57,174 nucleotides of DNA from Phycisphaerae bacterium (GCA_030372985.1 JAUCQB010000096.1:1-57174), one strand, 5' to 3'; numbered from the stretch's first letter, positions 33,514 through 42,290 are shown. Numbers and translations are program-made. The notes: generated from the letters alone by a model not told the origin.

Positions 33514-35241
33514 TCAATGAGCTTTTCGGGCTTCCGAGAACCGAGGCGCGCCGGCAAGCGATAACTGCGGCCAATAGAAGTAGCCCATCGACACGGCAGC
33601 CACGCCGAGCCTGTACTGGCGGTCCTGCATCAGGCAAGTGCGCCGGGTATTGGCCGGGATGGTGGTCGTGTAGATGCGCAGTTCGCCGGGCACGCTGGTG
33701 ACGACCTCCTCCCGCCAATCGCCGAGGCAATCGGCGATGGCAACGGGCGAGCCTTCGACGGGCTCATAGACCTGCCCGCGGTACTGCTGGATTCTGCCGG
33801 AGAGGATCAACTCTTTTTGGGCATCGCCGTCCCACCAGATGGCTCGCGGAGAAAGGCTGTCGATCTTCTCGCTGCCGATCCGGTCACCCTTGGCGGTGTA
33901 CAGGAAGTACTGGCCATGCTCTTTCTCGCCCGCGTAGCACTCCTGGCCCGGGTGTGCGGCGGTGATGTCCGCGACCATTCCAAAGCCGTGCACGTGGTAG
34001 GTGGGCCCGTCGAACCCCCATAGAATCCGTCCGGTGGCCGCATCGACCAGGCAGACGCCGTTCCTGGGCTGATCGACCTCGTAGCCGTAGAAGATTTCTA
34101 GCCCGGGTCGGTCCGGATCAATGTCGCCAACCGAGCAGACGTCGGGATGCGAGCTCCTGGGATGACTCATCGGGTTCACCCACAGGCCCCGGCCGTTGTC
34201 ATCGAGGACCGACGAACCGAGGACCAGTTCATCGCGCCCGTCGCCATCGACGTCCGCAACACGGGTACCGTGTGAGCCGCTGCCGTTATATCTTGCCTTC
34301 TCGCTACGTGAGTCCCAGCGCCAGATGAGCCGCAGCTCGGAATCGTAGGCTTCAACTTTGATCACGTCGTAGGTACCGCGCTGCACAACCAGCGCCGGCT
34401 CTCTCCCGTCGAGATAAGCCACCGCCAGCATGTTGCGGCTCCAGTAATTGTAGCTGGCATATCCGCTGCGATCGGGCCAGGGCAATCTGCGTGTGACCTT
34501 GCCGGTCAGGCCGTCGATCTTGACCAGCCACTCCGGGCCGCTGGTGACCAGGCCTTTCTCGTCACGGGGATCGCCCTCCCCCGCCTTGGCGTAAACCTCC
34601 GCCCTGCCGTCACCGTCGAGGTCATAAGCGAGATAAGGAGAGTACCACACACCTTCCTCGATCGACCAGCCCATGTCGTGTCGCCACATGAACCGCCCGT
34701 CGTGGTTGTAGGCCTCGATCTTGTAGGTGTCTTCGCTCTTCTTCCAGTAACCCGGGTGCTGGTATGGATCGGTATTGAAATCGGGCTGCTTGATGATGAA
34801 GTCCAGCCGCCCGTCGCCGTCGAGGTCGGCCAAGGCGCATTTCTGGAAACCATAGTCGCCCCGCAGTTTGATGCGTACGCAGGATGCCACGCCGGACGTG
34901 TCCGTCACCGCAACCGGGGGTGAGGCCTCACCCTCGGTGCCTGCCGTGACCGATCGTATGAAGTACTTCGCATCGACCGGGGGATCGCCGTCGACATAGT
35001 TGGTGCAGTCGCCAACGGGCCTGGCGGTCAGCCTGGTCGCCGTCTGGTCGCTGCTGCTCTGGCGATAGACGTTGAAGGCAACATCCTTCGGATCGTCGGC
35101 TCGCAATCGCCAGCCGAGATAGACTTTCCCGTCGGCCGTTTTCAGGGCCACCAGGCCATGGTCGAGCCTTTCCTCTGCCGCGGCGGCGGCGCATACAGAT
35201 AGAACAGCAGCTATCCCCGCGAGCCAATAACGTCGGACCAT
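33514..35241 (-). CDS. Secreted rhamnogalacturonan lyase, PL11 family
   Basis: A 575-residue exported lyase that should cut rhamnogalacturonan I by beta-elimination between rhamnose and galacturonate. The signal peptide is MVRRYWLAGIAAVLSVCAAA, cut after the AAAAE region. It is followed by the PL11 opening EERLDHGLVALKTADGKVY and GWRLRADDP, FNVYRQ. The rest is an eight-bladed propeller with many Asp-rich Ca loops (DLDGDGRLDF, DLDGDGRAEVYAK, DVDGDGRDELVLG). Late blocks ECYAGEKEHGQYFLY and SPVAIADCLGDWREEV are characteristic. Start ATG 35241 has an aggag 8 bases upstream; the longer frame has no signal peptide. The protein is slightly shorter than some PL11 enzymes with extra binding domains. 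It is the clearest substrate clue for this minus-strand cluster. Confidence 0.9.
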   Translation of the reverse strand: MVRRYWLAGIAAVLSVCAAAAAEERLDHGLVALKTADGKVYLGWRLRADDPKDVAFNVYRQSSSDQTATRLTARPVGDCTNYVDGDPPVDAKYFIRSVTAGTEGEASPPVAVTDTSGVASCVRIKLRGDYGFQKCALADLDGDGRLDFIIKQPDFNTDPYQHPGYWKKSEDTYKIEAYNHDGRFMWRHDMGWSIEEGVWYSPYLAYDLDGDGRAEVYAKAGEGDPRDEKGLVTSGPEWLVKIDGLTGKVTRRLPWPDRSGYASYNYWSRNMLAVAYLDGREPALVVQRGTYDVIKVEAYDSELRLIWRWDSRSEKARYNGSGSHGTRVADVDGDGRDELVLGSSVLDDNGRGLWVNPMSHPRSSHPDVCSVGDIDPDRPGLEIFYGYEVDQPRNGVCLVDAATGRILWGFDGPTYHVHGFGMVADITAAHPGQECYAGEKEHGQYFLYTAKGDRIGSEKIDSLSPRAIWWDGDAQKELILSGRIQQYRGQVYEPVEGSPVAIADCLGDWREEVVTSVPGELRIYTTTIPANTRRTCLMQDRQYRLGVAAVSMGYFYWPQLSLAGAPRFSEARKAH

Positions 35242-35351
35242 GAATGACTCCTGACGGTAGCACCCACTGACGAGCACTCTCTTCGGCGGAGTGCCGTCAT
35301 GGGCAATGGAACAGACCGAGCGAGCCGGACGCGAGTCGGGCCGTCCCGGCA

Positions 35352-36239
35352 TCACCGCTCAACCAGCCGGCGATGAGCACCGCCGGTTGCCACCGGCGCA
35401 TGACTGACGGCGGCCTCATACATGATGTGCGGCGAAATCAGTCCGCACCGCGCCATCTGGCGAAGCTGACGGCGCTGGGCCCTGCTGTAGGCCAGGGCGA
35501 TGTTTCCATTCGGGTCCTCGTGCAGCACGGCCGCGCGATGCTGGTTGGAAACCACGTCAATCATGCGCTGCAGACACTCCGCTCGGTATTCGCGCATCAA
35601 CTGATCGGAGAGATTCCATCGGGACATATCGTACATCCGGTCCAACGCCCGCCGCCAGAGCCGCCGGCTCATGAAACGATTCAGTCGATAGAACAGCCGC
35701 CAGTTGATCGAGAACGGCAGAAAGGTATCCGTGAATCTCGAATGCAGGCTGCGCTCGTGCTCGGCGAACACCTGATGAAGTACCAGGCGCAACTGGTCCC
35801 AATGATGCGGGCCGATCGTCGAGTCGGCGCGAAGTTCCCAGTACAGATGACCGAACGCCAGGGTCGAGCGCGTCAGCGTCATCTGGCGAGGAATGAACTT
35901 GTTATGGGCAACCGTGTCCGCCGCCAGATGCGAGAGATAACCGAGCGCGAACGCCCGGCTGGCATCCGTCGAGGCATCCTCAAGGATTGCGAAGCCGGTT
36001 GCCCAATGATGGCAGAATTGCCTGACCCGGCTCAATCGCTTGGCGATGACCATGTCCGCGGCCAAGTTGCCGAAGAGATAATCGCGGCGGCACCTCGCCA
36101 GCAGAGCGGCGACGACCGCCGGAAGGACCCCGAGCTGGCCCAACAGGTCGCTGCCCAGTTTCATGTGGGTTGCCGGCCCCCAGGCCAGCGCCGGTGTGGC
36201 CCCAATCAGCAGGTACGCGAGCAAGGCCCCGACAATCAT
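35352..36239 (-). CDS. Zinc-dependent phospholipase C-like exported protein
   Basis: A 295-residue protein with a signal peptide ending ...ATPALA, so the mature N terminus is near WGPATHMKLG. Conserved His/Asp positions match the S1/P1-PLC fold (PF00882): WGPATH at the mature N terminus, GNLAADMVIAK, CHHWATGF, GYLSHLAADTVAHNKFIPRQ. These would bind three zinc ions. Bacterial members are mostly uncharacterised membrane-lipid or nucleotide phosphohydrolases. I start at ATG 36239 because it yields the signal peptide; the open frame extends further up. It lies 110 bases upstream of the PL11 gene on the same strand, but a functional link to sugars is not obvious. Confidence 0.75.
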   Translation of the reverse strand: MIVGALLAYLLIGATPALAWGPATHMKLGSDLLGQLGVLPAVVAALLARCRRDYLFGNLAADMVIAKRLSRVRQFCHHWATGFAILEDASTDASRAFALGYLSHLAADTVAHNKFIPRQMTLTRSTLAFGHLYWELRADSTIGPHHWDQLRLVLHQVFAEHERSLHSRFTDTFLPFSINWRLFYRLNRFMSRRLWRRALDRMYDMSRWNLSDQLMREYRAECLQRMIDVVSNQHRAAVLHEDPNGNIALAYSRAQRRQLRQMARCGLISPHIMYEAAVSHAPVATGGAHRRLVER

Positions 36240-36572
36240 CCGCGAACGTAACACACGGTCCCCCAGCGACACGCCCCTCCGGCAACCTGCCCAAACGGTC
36301 GGGCAGGCCCGCACAAGCGTGCATCACCTATGATAGGAATTGCCGGGCCCCAGGGCCAGACTCCCCCCCCACGCGGACGGCCATGGCAACTGGCCGCCTG
36401 ATGCTCCGCGGACTCAAAGGGCACCGCGCACAGGGCCGTTGCAGGCCGGAAACTCTCGAAGTTCCTGTCAATGAGGGAGATACGACACGTTGACATCTGG
36501 AGTGGAGCCGACTCTAATCCAAAGGACAACGAAGGTTGCCCGTTACTCTGGCCGATCCGGGAGCTGATGAGG

Positions 36573-36932
36573 ATGCCCGACACCTTGGACGAACTCGATA
36601 TAAACAAACAAGACGAAGTCATTCTGGTCCGGTTCCGCGACCGGAAAATCATTGACGAGCTGCAGATTCAGCGGATCGGCGGGCGGCTGCAGGAGCTGGC
36701 GCTGGCCGAGCGCCCCCCCAAAATGGTGCTGGACTTTGCGGCGGTGGAGTATCTGTCCAGCCGGGCCCTCAGCGAACTGATCAGCCTGAATCGGCAGGTG
36801 GACCAACGGAGCGGGCGGCTCGCACTGGCCGGCATTCACCCGCCAATCTTCGAGGTTTTCAAGATCACCCGACTCAACAAGGTGTTCCGGATCGAGAACA
36901 ATGTGGAAGCCGCGATTAAGGTCGTGACTTGA
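36573..36932 (+). CDS. STAS-domain anti-anti-sigma factor (first of two)
   Basis: A ~119-residue cytosolic STAS protein of the SpoIIAA/RsbV kind. Its IIDELQIQRIGGRLQELA and the loop AAVEYLSSRALSELISL carry the Ser that is phosphorylated by the partner kinase in this family. The start at 36573 (MPDTLDEL) has ggag nine bases upstream; ATG at 36567 or 36471 is possible. The stop overlaps the next start as TTGA (36929-36932). With the kinase and second STAS gene it forms a compact partner-switch operon: unphosphorylated STAS would bind the kinase and free a sigma factor or other target. No sigma factor gene adjoins it. Confidence 0.88.
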   Translation: MPDTLDELDINKQDEVILVRFRDRKIIDELQIQRIGGRLQELALAERPPKMVLDFAAVEYLSSRALSELISLNRQVDQRSGRLALAGIHPPIFEVFKITRLNKVFRIENNVEAAIKVVT

Positions 36933-37369
36933 AACGGGGCGCAACCGACATGCCGTCGCATTCCGAGGCGTTGCCTTTTCGAGTGATTATTCCCAACAAC
37001 CTCACCGCCGCGCGCAAGGTCGAGGAGCGCATTATCCGGCAGGTTGAGGCCATGGGCTACGCCCCGCGCTGCGTTTTCGGCATTCGCCTGGCACTCGAGG
37101 AGGCGATGGTCAACGCCTTCAAACACGGGAATCGCGGCGACGAGAGCAAACGAATTATCGTGAGCTATGACGTCGGTCCGGAGCGTGTGATCGTGCGGGT
37201 TCGCGATGAGGGTTCGGGTTTCGATCCGGCCAGGGTCCCGGATCCGACGTCACCCGACCGCGTGTGCCTGCCGTGCGGCCGGGGTATCATGCTCATGCGA
37301 GCCTACCTCGACGAAGTCACTTACAGTCAGGAGGGGAACGAGGTTCAACTGGTCAAGGAGAAACTCTGA
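36929..37369 (+). CDS. Anti-sigma factor serine kinase, RsbW/HATPase_c_2 type
   Basis: A 146-residue GHKL ATPase of the RsbW/SpoIIAB group. The N box is LALEEAMVNAFKHGNRGD (Glu and Asn for Mg-ATP), the G1 box VRVRDEGSGFDP, and the G2 region LPCGRGIMLMRAYLDEV. It should phosphorylate the flanking STAS proteins and sequester a target when they are phosphorylated. The start is TTG at 36929, overlapping the upstream stop by four bases; an ATG at 36950 would also work. Its TGA shares one base with the ATG of the next STAS gene (37369), so all three are translationally coupled. Confidence 0.9.
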   Translation: MKRGATDMPSHSEALPFRVIIPNNLTAARKVEERIIRQVEAMGYAPRCVFGIRLALEEAMVNAFKHGNRGDESKRIIVSYDVGPERVIVRVRDEGSGFDPARVPDPTSPDRVCLPCGRGIMLMRAYLDEVTYSQEGNEVQLVKEKL

Positions 37370-37728
37370 TGTCGAGCCTTCCTGACCCGGGTGAAGCGTT
37401 CCGCATCACGGTCGAGCAACGGGGGGACTGTGCCGTCGCGAAGCTATCCGGGTCCGCCGGCATGGATCTTTCCGCCGATCTGCAGGATCAACTGTACGAG
37501 CTGGCGGACCTCCCGATCAAACGCCTGATCCTCGATCTGTCCGATCTGGAGTTCATGAGTTCCGTGGGCCTGGGGGCGATCATTGCCGCGCACCAGCGAT
37601 GCCGCCTTCGCGATTGCCGGGTCCAACTGGTCGGGCTTCAGCCGAGGATTCTCGAACTGCTTGAGGTGGCCCGCATGACGCAACTCTTCGACGTCTACAA
37701 GACCCTGGATGAAGCCCTGGCCGTGTGA
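37369..37728 (+). CDS. STAS-domain anti-anti-sigma factor (second of two)
   Basis: A 119-residue STAS protein, the same length as the first but only distantly similar. Its core reads LILDLSDLEFMSSVGLGAII, with the expected phosphorylatable Ser in FMSSVGLG. It starts at ATG 37369, one base overlapping the kinase stop, with aaggag at 37355-37360. The longer frame from 37264 lies inside the kinase gene. The role is inferred as a second switch partner for the same kinase, or an antagonist in a different branch. Confidence 0.9.
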   Translation: MSSLPDPGEAFRITVEQRGDCAVAKLSGSAGMDLSADLQDQLYELADLPIKRLILDLSDLEFMSSVGLGAIIAAHQRCRLRDCRVQLVGLQPRILELLEVARMTQLFDVYKTLDEALAV

Positions 37729-37958
37729 TTTCCCGACCCCCGAGGACCGACCCGCGATTCGCGGCCCTATCCGGACCCTCGGCCACTGGTGGTCCTCCCC
37801 GGAATCTCAATCCGAGCTGGTATTACGACGATGTAGTCGCTGGTAGGCGCCGCTCTTGCAGAGAACGCCCGGTTTATCCGCAGGCAGCCTTGGCGGGCAG
37901 GACGCAGGTCGCCGGGCCGTCCCATAAGGAGTCGGCACACCGGAACGGAGAGGCAACT

Positions 37959-38741
37959 ATGAACAACCGTTTGCAGGGTCTGTCGGTTGTCCTGCTGCTG
38001 GCCGGCCTTCACAGCCCGGCCCCGGGCGCCGTGACCATGTCCCTGGTGACTGCCGGAGGAAGCACTCCATCCGTGACCGTCGCCCCCGGCGGCACTTTTA
38101 GCGTGGACATACGCCTGGACATCCAGGACACCCTTGTTGTCGCGGCCCAGGCACAGTTTGCGGCTGGAACGGCAAACGTTCTTGATATCAGCGGCGGAAC
38201 CTACAACGCCGCCGAGTGGGACGCGTCGTGGGGTTTGTCGATCGATTCGATGGGGCTTGACCCGGTCGGCCCGGCCCCGATCGGCTCGTTGCCGGTCGCT
38301 GACTATATCGGTCCTGCGACCGTGACTGTGCTGGCAACCGTTCACCTGACCGTTGATCCGGCCGCACCGGCCGGCACCTATACGCTGAACCTCATCAACG
38401 CCAGCGTAGGCGACGACACCTTCACGGATATCGATGCCATCCTTGGCCCCAATTTCATTGTGACGGTCAGCGGGAGTCCACCTCCCGATGGCGGCGGAAC
38501 AACACCGCCTGACGACGGTGGAACCACTCCCCCGGACGATGGCGGCACTGACCCTCCCGATGATGGAGGAAGCGAACCTCCGGACGATAGCGGCACGACC
38601 GATCCCGGCGATGACGGAACCTCTCCCCCCGACGACAACACCACAATCCCCGTCGTCGGCCGTTGCGGAGCCGGGATGGTTGAGTCGCTGGCTCTGTCGC
38701 TGACGGCCTTGATCCTGCTTCCGAGCCGTCGTTCCCGATGA
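37959..38741 (+). CDS. Secreted cohesin-like surface protein with Pro-Asp repeat stalk and C-terminal anchor
   Basis: A 260-residue exported protein. A signal peptide (~residues 1-24, MNNRLQGLSVVLLLAGLHSP...) precedes a ~145-residue beta-sandwich with a cohesin-like rhythm (VTVAPGGTFSVDIRLDIQD, VTVLATVHLTVDPAAPAGTYTLNL). A ~55-residue stalk of PPDDGGT repeats follows, then RCGAGMVESLALSLTALILLPSRRSR, read as Cys-Gly motif, hydrophobic helix and Arg tail. That ending looks like a CTERM-type sorting or anchoring signal. The start is ATG 37959, with ggagagg six bases upstream. Calling the sandwich a cohesin is tentative. A dockerin-like protein is encoded at 50.5 kb in the same window. Confidence 0.6.
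   Translation: MNNRLQGLSVVLLLAGLHSPAPGAVTMSLVTAGGSTPSVTVAPGGTFSVDIRLDIQDTLVVAAQAQFAAGTANVLDISGGTYNAAEWDASWGLSIDSMGLDPVGPAPIGSLPVADYIGPATVTVLATVHLTVDPAAPAGTYTLNLINASVGDDTFTDIDAILGPNFIVTVSGSPPPDGGGTTPPDDGGTTPPDDGGTDPPDDGGSEPPDDSGTTDPGDDGTSPPDDNTTIPVVGRCGAGMVESLALSLTALILLPSRRSR
38481..38638 (+). repeat. 24-nt tandem repeats encoding PPDDGGT stalk
   Basis: Six to seven imperfect 24-base units encode Pro-Pro-Asp-Asp-Gly-Gly-Thr-x octapeptides within the cohesin-like gene. Such repeats can change copy number by slippage. Confidence 0.8.
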
Positions 38742-38882
38742 ACTGATCTCCATCAAACCGGTCAACAGGAGATGCGGCTGGAAAGGCATCTGTTTCACCG
38801 GCACCACATGCTTCCATGTTGAGTGGCTCCGATTCAGCGGATACCATGCCGTTTCGGTTTCCTCCAGACCTGTGAGGATCGA

Positions 38883-41036
38883 ATGACCTCGGTAACCGGC
38901 CCATCCGCGGCATGCCGCATCTTGCGGTTCTTTGTCCGTCTCTGCCTGACAGCGCTTGGCGTCATGGTTGTCGCGGGCGCGATCCTCCGGTGGGATCGTC
39001 TTCACTCGTTGCACGATCCCCGATGGCAAATCGCACTCACGCTGGTTGGCTTGGCCATCGGTGGCTGGCTGGCCGGCTTGCAGGCCCGCGGTGCTTCCCG
39101 CTACCCATGGATTGCGGCCATCAGTGTGGCGACCATTGTTCTGTCTCAGACGTGCTATCTTGTGTTGGTCTGGACGTCATGGAAGATGCACCCGCTGATC
39201 TGGCGGGTGTGGTGGCTGTCCATGATCGCAGCCTGCCATTCGACGCACATCATCTGGCTGCGAATGGCGGCCCCACCCGATCGCCGCGGGCTTGCGCGCG
39301 TGACCATCGCCTGCGCGCTGCTGACCTCCCTGCTGCTCGCGGTCATGGGGCTGCGCAGACACCTCCTCGCGGATGTCGCCCCCCTGCACATCTGGATGAC
39401 GGCCTTGGCCGCCGGCATGGCCACCTTGGGTTCGGTTGTCCTCTGGCTGCGGGGCATCCACCTGTCGGCCGCACGCGTGCCGCCGACGGTGAAGATCGCG
39501 TGGCTGCTGGTCGGGCAGGCACTCCTGGTTCTGGCCGCATTCTATGCCGGGCGCGTCACCGCACCGTCGCCCCCGCTTTTTGAGCCGCTACCGTCTCTCC
39601 TGGCAAACCTCAGTCCGGCTGAGCTGGAATCGCAAGCACGCAGCGATCTCGATCGGCTCAGGATTGTGGTCGCAGGCCTTGACGATCTGATCACCAAAGG
39701 ATCGGCACTGCAATCGCAGTTGCAGCAACAGCGTGCCGCCGACAACCGGCAGTACTTCACCCCCGATGAGGAGGATCAGTTGCGCCGCCAGTTCATGAGC
39801 TACCTGAGCTATCGGGCCGCCCTGCTCCGAATGGTGGCGACTTATGCGGGCTTTCAGTCCGTGCGTGATCCGGCCTTACGAGCCCGCTGCATGCTACTGG
39901 GCTATGCGGCAGGGACCGGCTTGTTCGACGCCGACCGTCGCTTGGTTTCCGTTTACGGCGACGATCAGCCCGCCCGCCGCAAGCTGAACGAGGCCGACCC
40001 GCCGGCCGGGATCCCGGCCGGTATGCTCGACCGCATCCGCGAGAGTGTTTTCAGCGGGCAGAATGCTCAGGCCCTGGCGGAGATGGGAGCTTACTTCGAG
40101 ACTCATCGTGAAACGTGGGCGTCCGGCGACGTGTGGCCTGCGGAAGACTGGGTCTGGATCGAGAGGTTGATCGACCGCTCAGCCGGGCAGATACGTCGCA
40201 GCGCCCTGGATCGCGCCGGGGCCCGCTTCGAGCAGATTCTGGCTCGCGTTCGTCAGGACAGCTACACGCCCGCGTATGCGGCGCAGTCGGTCGTCTCGAC
40301 CTGGATCGGCGACACACGCCTGGCCCAGTGGGAGCCGCTGATCGGCCGCGAACAAATACTTGCGATCCAGGAGCAACTCCGGCCGGGTGACATCCTGCTG
40401 GAACGACGCAACTGGTTCCTGTCCAACGCCTTTCTTCCCGGATTCTGGCCGCACGCCGCCCTGTACGTGGGAAGAGCCGAAGATCTCGAAGGCCTCGGAT
40501 TGATCCGGCGCGAAGGGAACGCGTACACCAGCGACGATCCCATGATCCGCGAGCATCTGACGAGGTATCTGGCGATGGCCGCGGACGGCCAGCCTCACAC
40601 CGTCATCGAATCCGTCAGTGAAGGAGTCATTGTCAACTCGTTGACCGAGTCCTTGCACGCCGATTATGTCGCCGTCCTGCGTCCACGGCTGGATGACTCC
40701 CAGAAAGCACAGGCGATCGCCAAAGCCTTCGCTCACGTGGGCAAGCCGTACGATTTCGAGTTCGATTTCTTCTCGGCGGACAAGCTGGTATGCACGGAAC
40801 TGGTCTACCGGGCATACGAAGGGCTGATCCATTTCGAGTTGGTGAGGGTCATGGGCCGTGACACGCTTCCGGCCCTGGAAATCGCCCGCAACTTCGCCGT
40901 GCAGCGCGGAATGCCCGACCGACAGCTCGACTTCGTGCTCTTCCTCGACCGTGTGCCGGGAGAGCACCGCTCGGCTCTGAGCGACGAGACGGCCTTTTGC
41001 TCCTCGGTAAGTCGCCCACGCGAGTTCAATGAGTGA
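38883..41036 (+). CDS. Multi-spanning membrane protein fused to YiiX/NlpC-P60-like papain-fold domain
   Basis: A 717-residue protein. The first ~245 residues contain about seven hydrophobic helices. A charged helical region follows (~245-495). Residues ~500-700 match the permuted papain-fold YiiX/DUF830 group: RPGDILLERRNWFLSN, FWPHAALYVGRAED (putative catalytic His), then VGKPYDFEFDFFSADKLVCTEL (putative nucleophile Cys). Members of this clan hydrolyse peptides or lipids (family knowledge); neither the substrate nor the side of the membrane is known. The start at ATG 38883 has gagg five bases upstream. I know of YiiX domains as small stand-alone proteins, so the large membrane fusion is notable. 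Confidence 0.72.
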   Translation: MTSVTGPSAACRILRFFVRLCLTALGVMVVAGAILRWDRLHSLHDPRWQIALTLVGLAIGGWLAGLQARGASRYPWIAAISVATIVLSQTCYLVLVWTSWKMHPLIWRVWWLSMIAACHSTHIIWLRMAAPPDRRGLARVTIACALLTSLLLAVMGLRRHLLADVAPLHIWMTALAAGMATLGSVVLWLRGIHLSAARVPPTVKIAWLLVGQALLVLAAFYAGRVTAPSPPLFEPLPSLLANLSPAELESQARSDLDRLRIVVAGLDDLITKGSALQSQLQQQRAADNRQYFTPDEEDQLRRQFMSYLSYRAALLRMVATYAGFQSVRDPALRARCMLLGYAAGTGLFDADRRLVSVYGDDQPARRKLNEADPPAGIPAGMLDRIRESVFSGQNAQALAEMGAYFETHRETWASGDVWPAEDWVWIERLIDRSAGQIRRSALDRAGARFEQILARVRQDSYTPAYAAQSVVSTWIGDTRLAQWEPLIGREQILAIQEQLRPGDILLERRNWFLSNAFLPGFWPHAALYVGRAEDLEGLGLIRREGNAYTSDDPMIREHLTRYLAMAADGQPHTVIESVSEGVIVNSLTESLHADYVAVLRPRLDDSQKAQAIAKAFAHVGKPYDFEFDFFSADKLVCTELVYRAYEGLIHFELVRVMGRDTLPALEIARNFAVQRGMPDRQLDFVLFLDRVPGEHRSALSDETAFCSSVSRPREFNE

Positions 41037-41292
41037 ATCGCGCAAGGGTGGTTCGGCGGACGGCTCTTGCAGTGTATCATGTCTCTACCCCCCAGTTGCA
41101 TGAGAACCCCCGCAGGCGTGCAGAGAAGCATGTCTGGATCGGGTGTTTTGCGCCCAATCACCGCTGTTTCCGGACTTCGTCGATGGCAAGGTTCATGAGC
41201 GACTGCAGAACACGGCCCATTCTCAATTCTGCATCCCCAATTCCGCATTCCCCGGCGTTGCCGTATGCAACGCTGGGGTTTATCCGCGTCAC
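41037..41292. repeat. 68-nt hairpin repeat copy C (41211-41278) in a gene-free stretch
   Basis: The stretch after the YiiX gene holds copy C of the 68-nt repeat at 41211-41278: cggcccattct, attc-rich middle, then a palindrome with arms ccccggcgttgc and gcaacgctgggg around cgtat (41250-41278). One mismatch breaks the stem compared with copy B. No gene is seen. Confidence 0.75.
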
Positions 41293-41762
41293 TCTGCGTA
41301 ATCTGCGGGCACTCAAAAACTGTGGGCCGGGGACCGCCACAAAAAACGCGAGAAGTCGCAAGAACAAGGCCGAACATTCGCACGCACCTCCGCGAGCCGC
41401 TGCGTCCACTGCGGTGAAATACCACCCCTTTGACTGCTGATAGCTGATCGCTGAATGCTTGCCCCGAGCTCTGTTGAGGGGCCGACGGCTCCTAAAAAAC
41501 TAGCTACGTCCCTGTTTCAACGTCCAATCTGCGTAATCTGCGGGCACTCAAAAACTGTGGGCCGGGGACCGCCACAAAAAACGCGAGAAGTCACAAGAAC
41601 AAGACCGAACGCTCGCACGCACCTCCGCGAGCCGCTGCGTCCACTGCGGTGAAACACCACCCCTCTGGCTGCTGATAGCTGATCGCTGAATGCTTGCCCC
41701 GAGCTCTGTTGAGGGGCCGACGGCTCCTAAAAAACCAGCTACGTCCCTGTTTCAACGTCATG
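41293..41762. repeat. 235-bp tandem direct duplication carrying heptad repeats
   Basis: Positions 41293-41527 recur at 41528-41762 with only scattered mismatches. Each unit contains tctgcgtaatctgcgggc, a stretch beginning cactcaaaaactgtgggcc, one GCTGA-NN heptad array (41436-41459 and 41671-41694), and a segment ending acgtccctgtttcaacgt. No gene is encoded. Confidence 0.9.
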
Positions 41763-42146
41763 ATGGCTCAACCGCGTTCTTACGCTATCCGAGAAACCGT
41801 GTTCGTCCCGCAGGTCCTGCCAGATCCGCTGGGCCGAGAGCCCATGATCCAGCTTCCCCAGAATGACCTGCCGGAAGAGTTCGCACCGGCTTCGGCTCAA
41901 AGGCTCCCCGGCAATCACTTTGGTTGGTTTTGGATCTGCCCCGCCGCCCGACCCGGTAATCACTTTGGCCGGGTTTGCCTCGGGTCCGGGTGATTCAGGA
42001 GGCGGCGCCTCCCGGGCCAGTTTCAGATACCGGGCAACGGTCTCCCGGTGGATCCCCAACTCGCGGGCAATCCGCCGATGCGACCACCCCCGCCCCCGAA
42101 GCACCAATATCGCCTGTTGTTCCGCCATCTTGAGATGATTCGCCAT
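41739..42146 (-). pseudogene. istA: IS21-family transposase IstA, N-terminal fragment
   Basis: On the minus strand, ATG 42146 (with gggagg upstream) opens an IstA-like frame. The helix-turn-helix GWSHRRIARELGIHRETVAR lies near residue 20. A basic linker follows, then SAQRIWQDLRDEHGFSDS, where IstA homology stops abruptly after about 120 residues. The last residues (VRTRLSHHDVETGT) come from unrelated repeat DNA at 41739-41787. The DDE catalytic domain and istB are missing, so the element cannot transpose by itself. The N-terminal DNA-binding part could still be made. Confidence 0.8.
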
Positions 42147-42259
42147 CACGGCCTCCCGCCCACCATGGGCGAGAAAAGCCTTTACGACGAACCACCGGCT
42201 CCTCAAGATGGCCGGTTTTCAAGTGATAATTACTGGCCGGTTTTGAGTGATCGGCGACA
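41787..42259 (-). mobile_element. Truncated IS21-family element, left end with transposase-binding repeats
   Basis: Read on the minus strand the element starts with TGTCGCCGATCACT at 42259. It carries two tandem terminal binding repeats, tggccggttttgagtgat (42234-42251) and tggccggttttcaagtgat (42209-42227), shown here on the plus strand. The istA start follows. The sequence breaks at 41786/41787, where a ~28-nt repeat also found at 43160-43187 begins. The right end and istB are absent. Confidence 0.8.
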
Positions 42260-42290
42260 CTCCTGTGGCAGCTAGCGATAGAATAGTCTT

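Noticed and set aside
37767..39029. A 420-codon minus-strand open frame across the cohesin-like gene
   Set aside because: It runs antisense through the PPDDGGT repeats, which create an artificial repeat protein; no ribosome-binding site or family was seen.
41436..41694. Heptad arrays considered as a CRISPR array
   Set aside because: The unit is 7 bases with no spacers of regular length and no cas genes nearby.
41739..42259. Possible group II intron end at the istA break (gtaagaacgcgg)
   Set aside because: The sequence does not match the GTGYG start, no intron-encoded protein or domain V hairpin is present, and the terminal repeats fit a truncated IS21.
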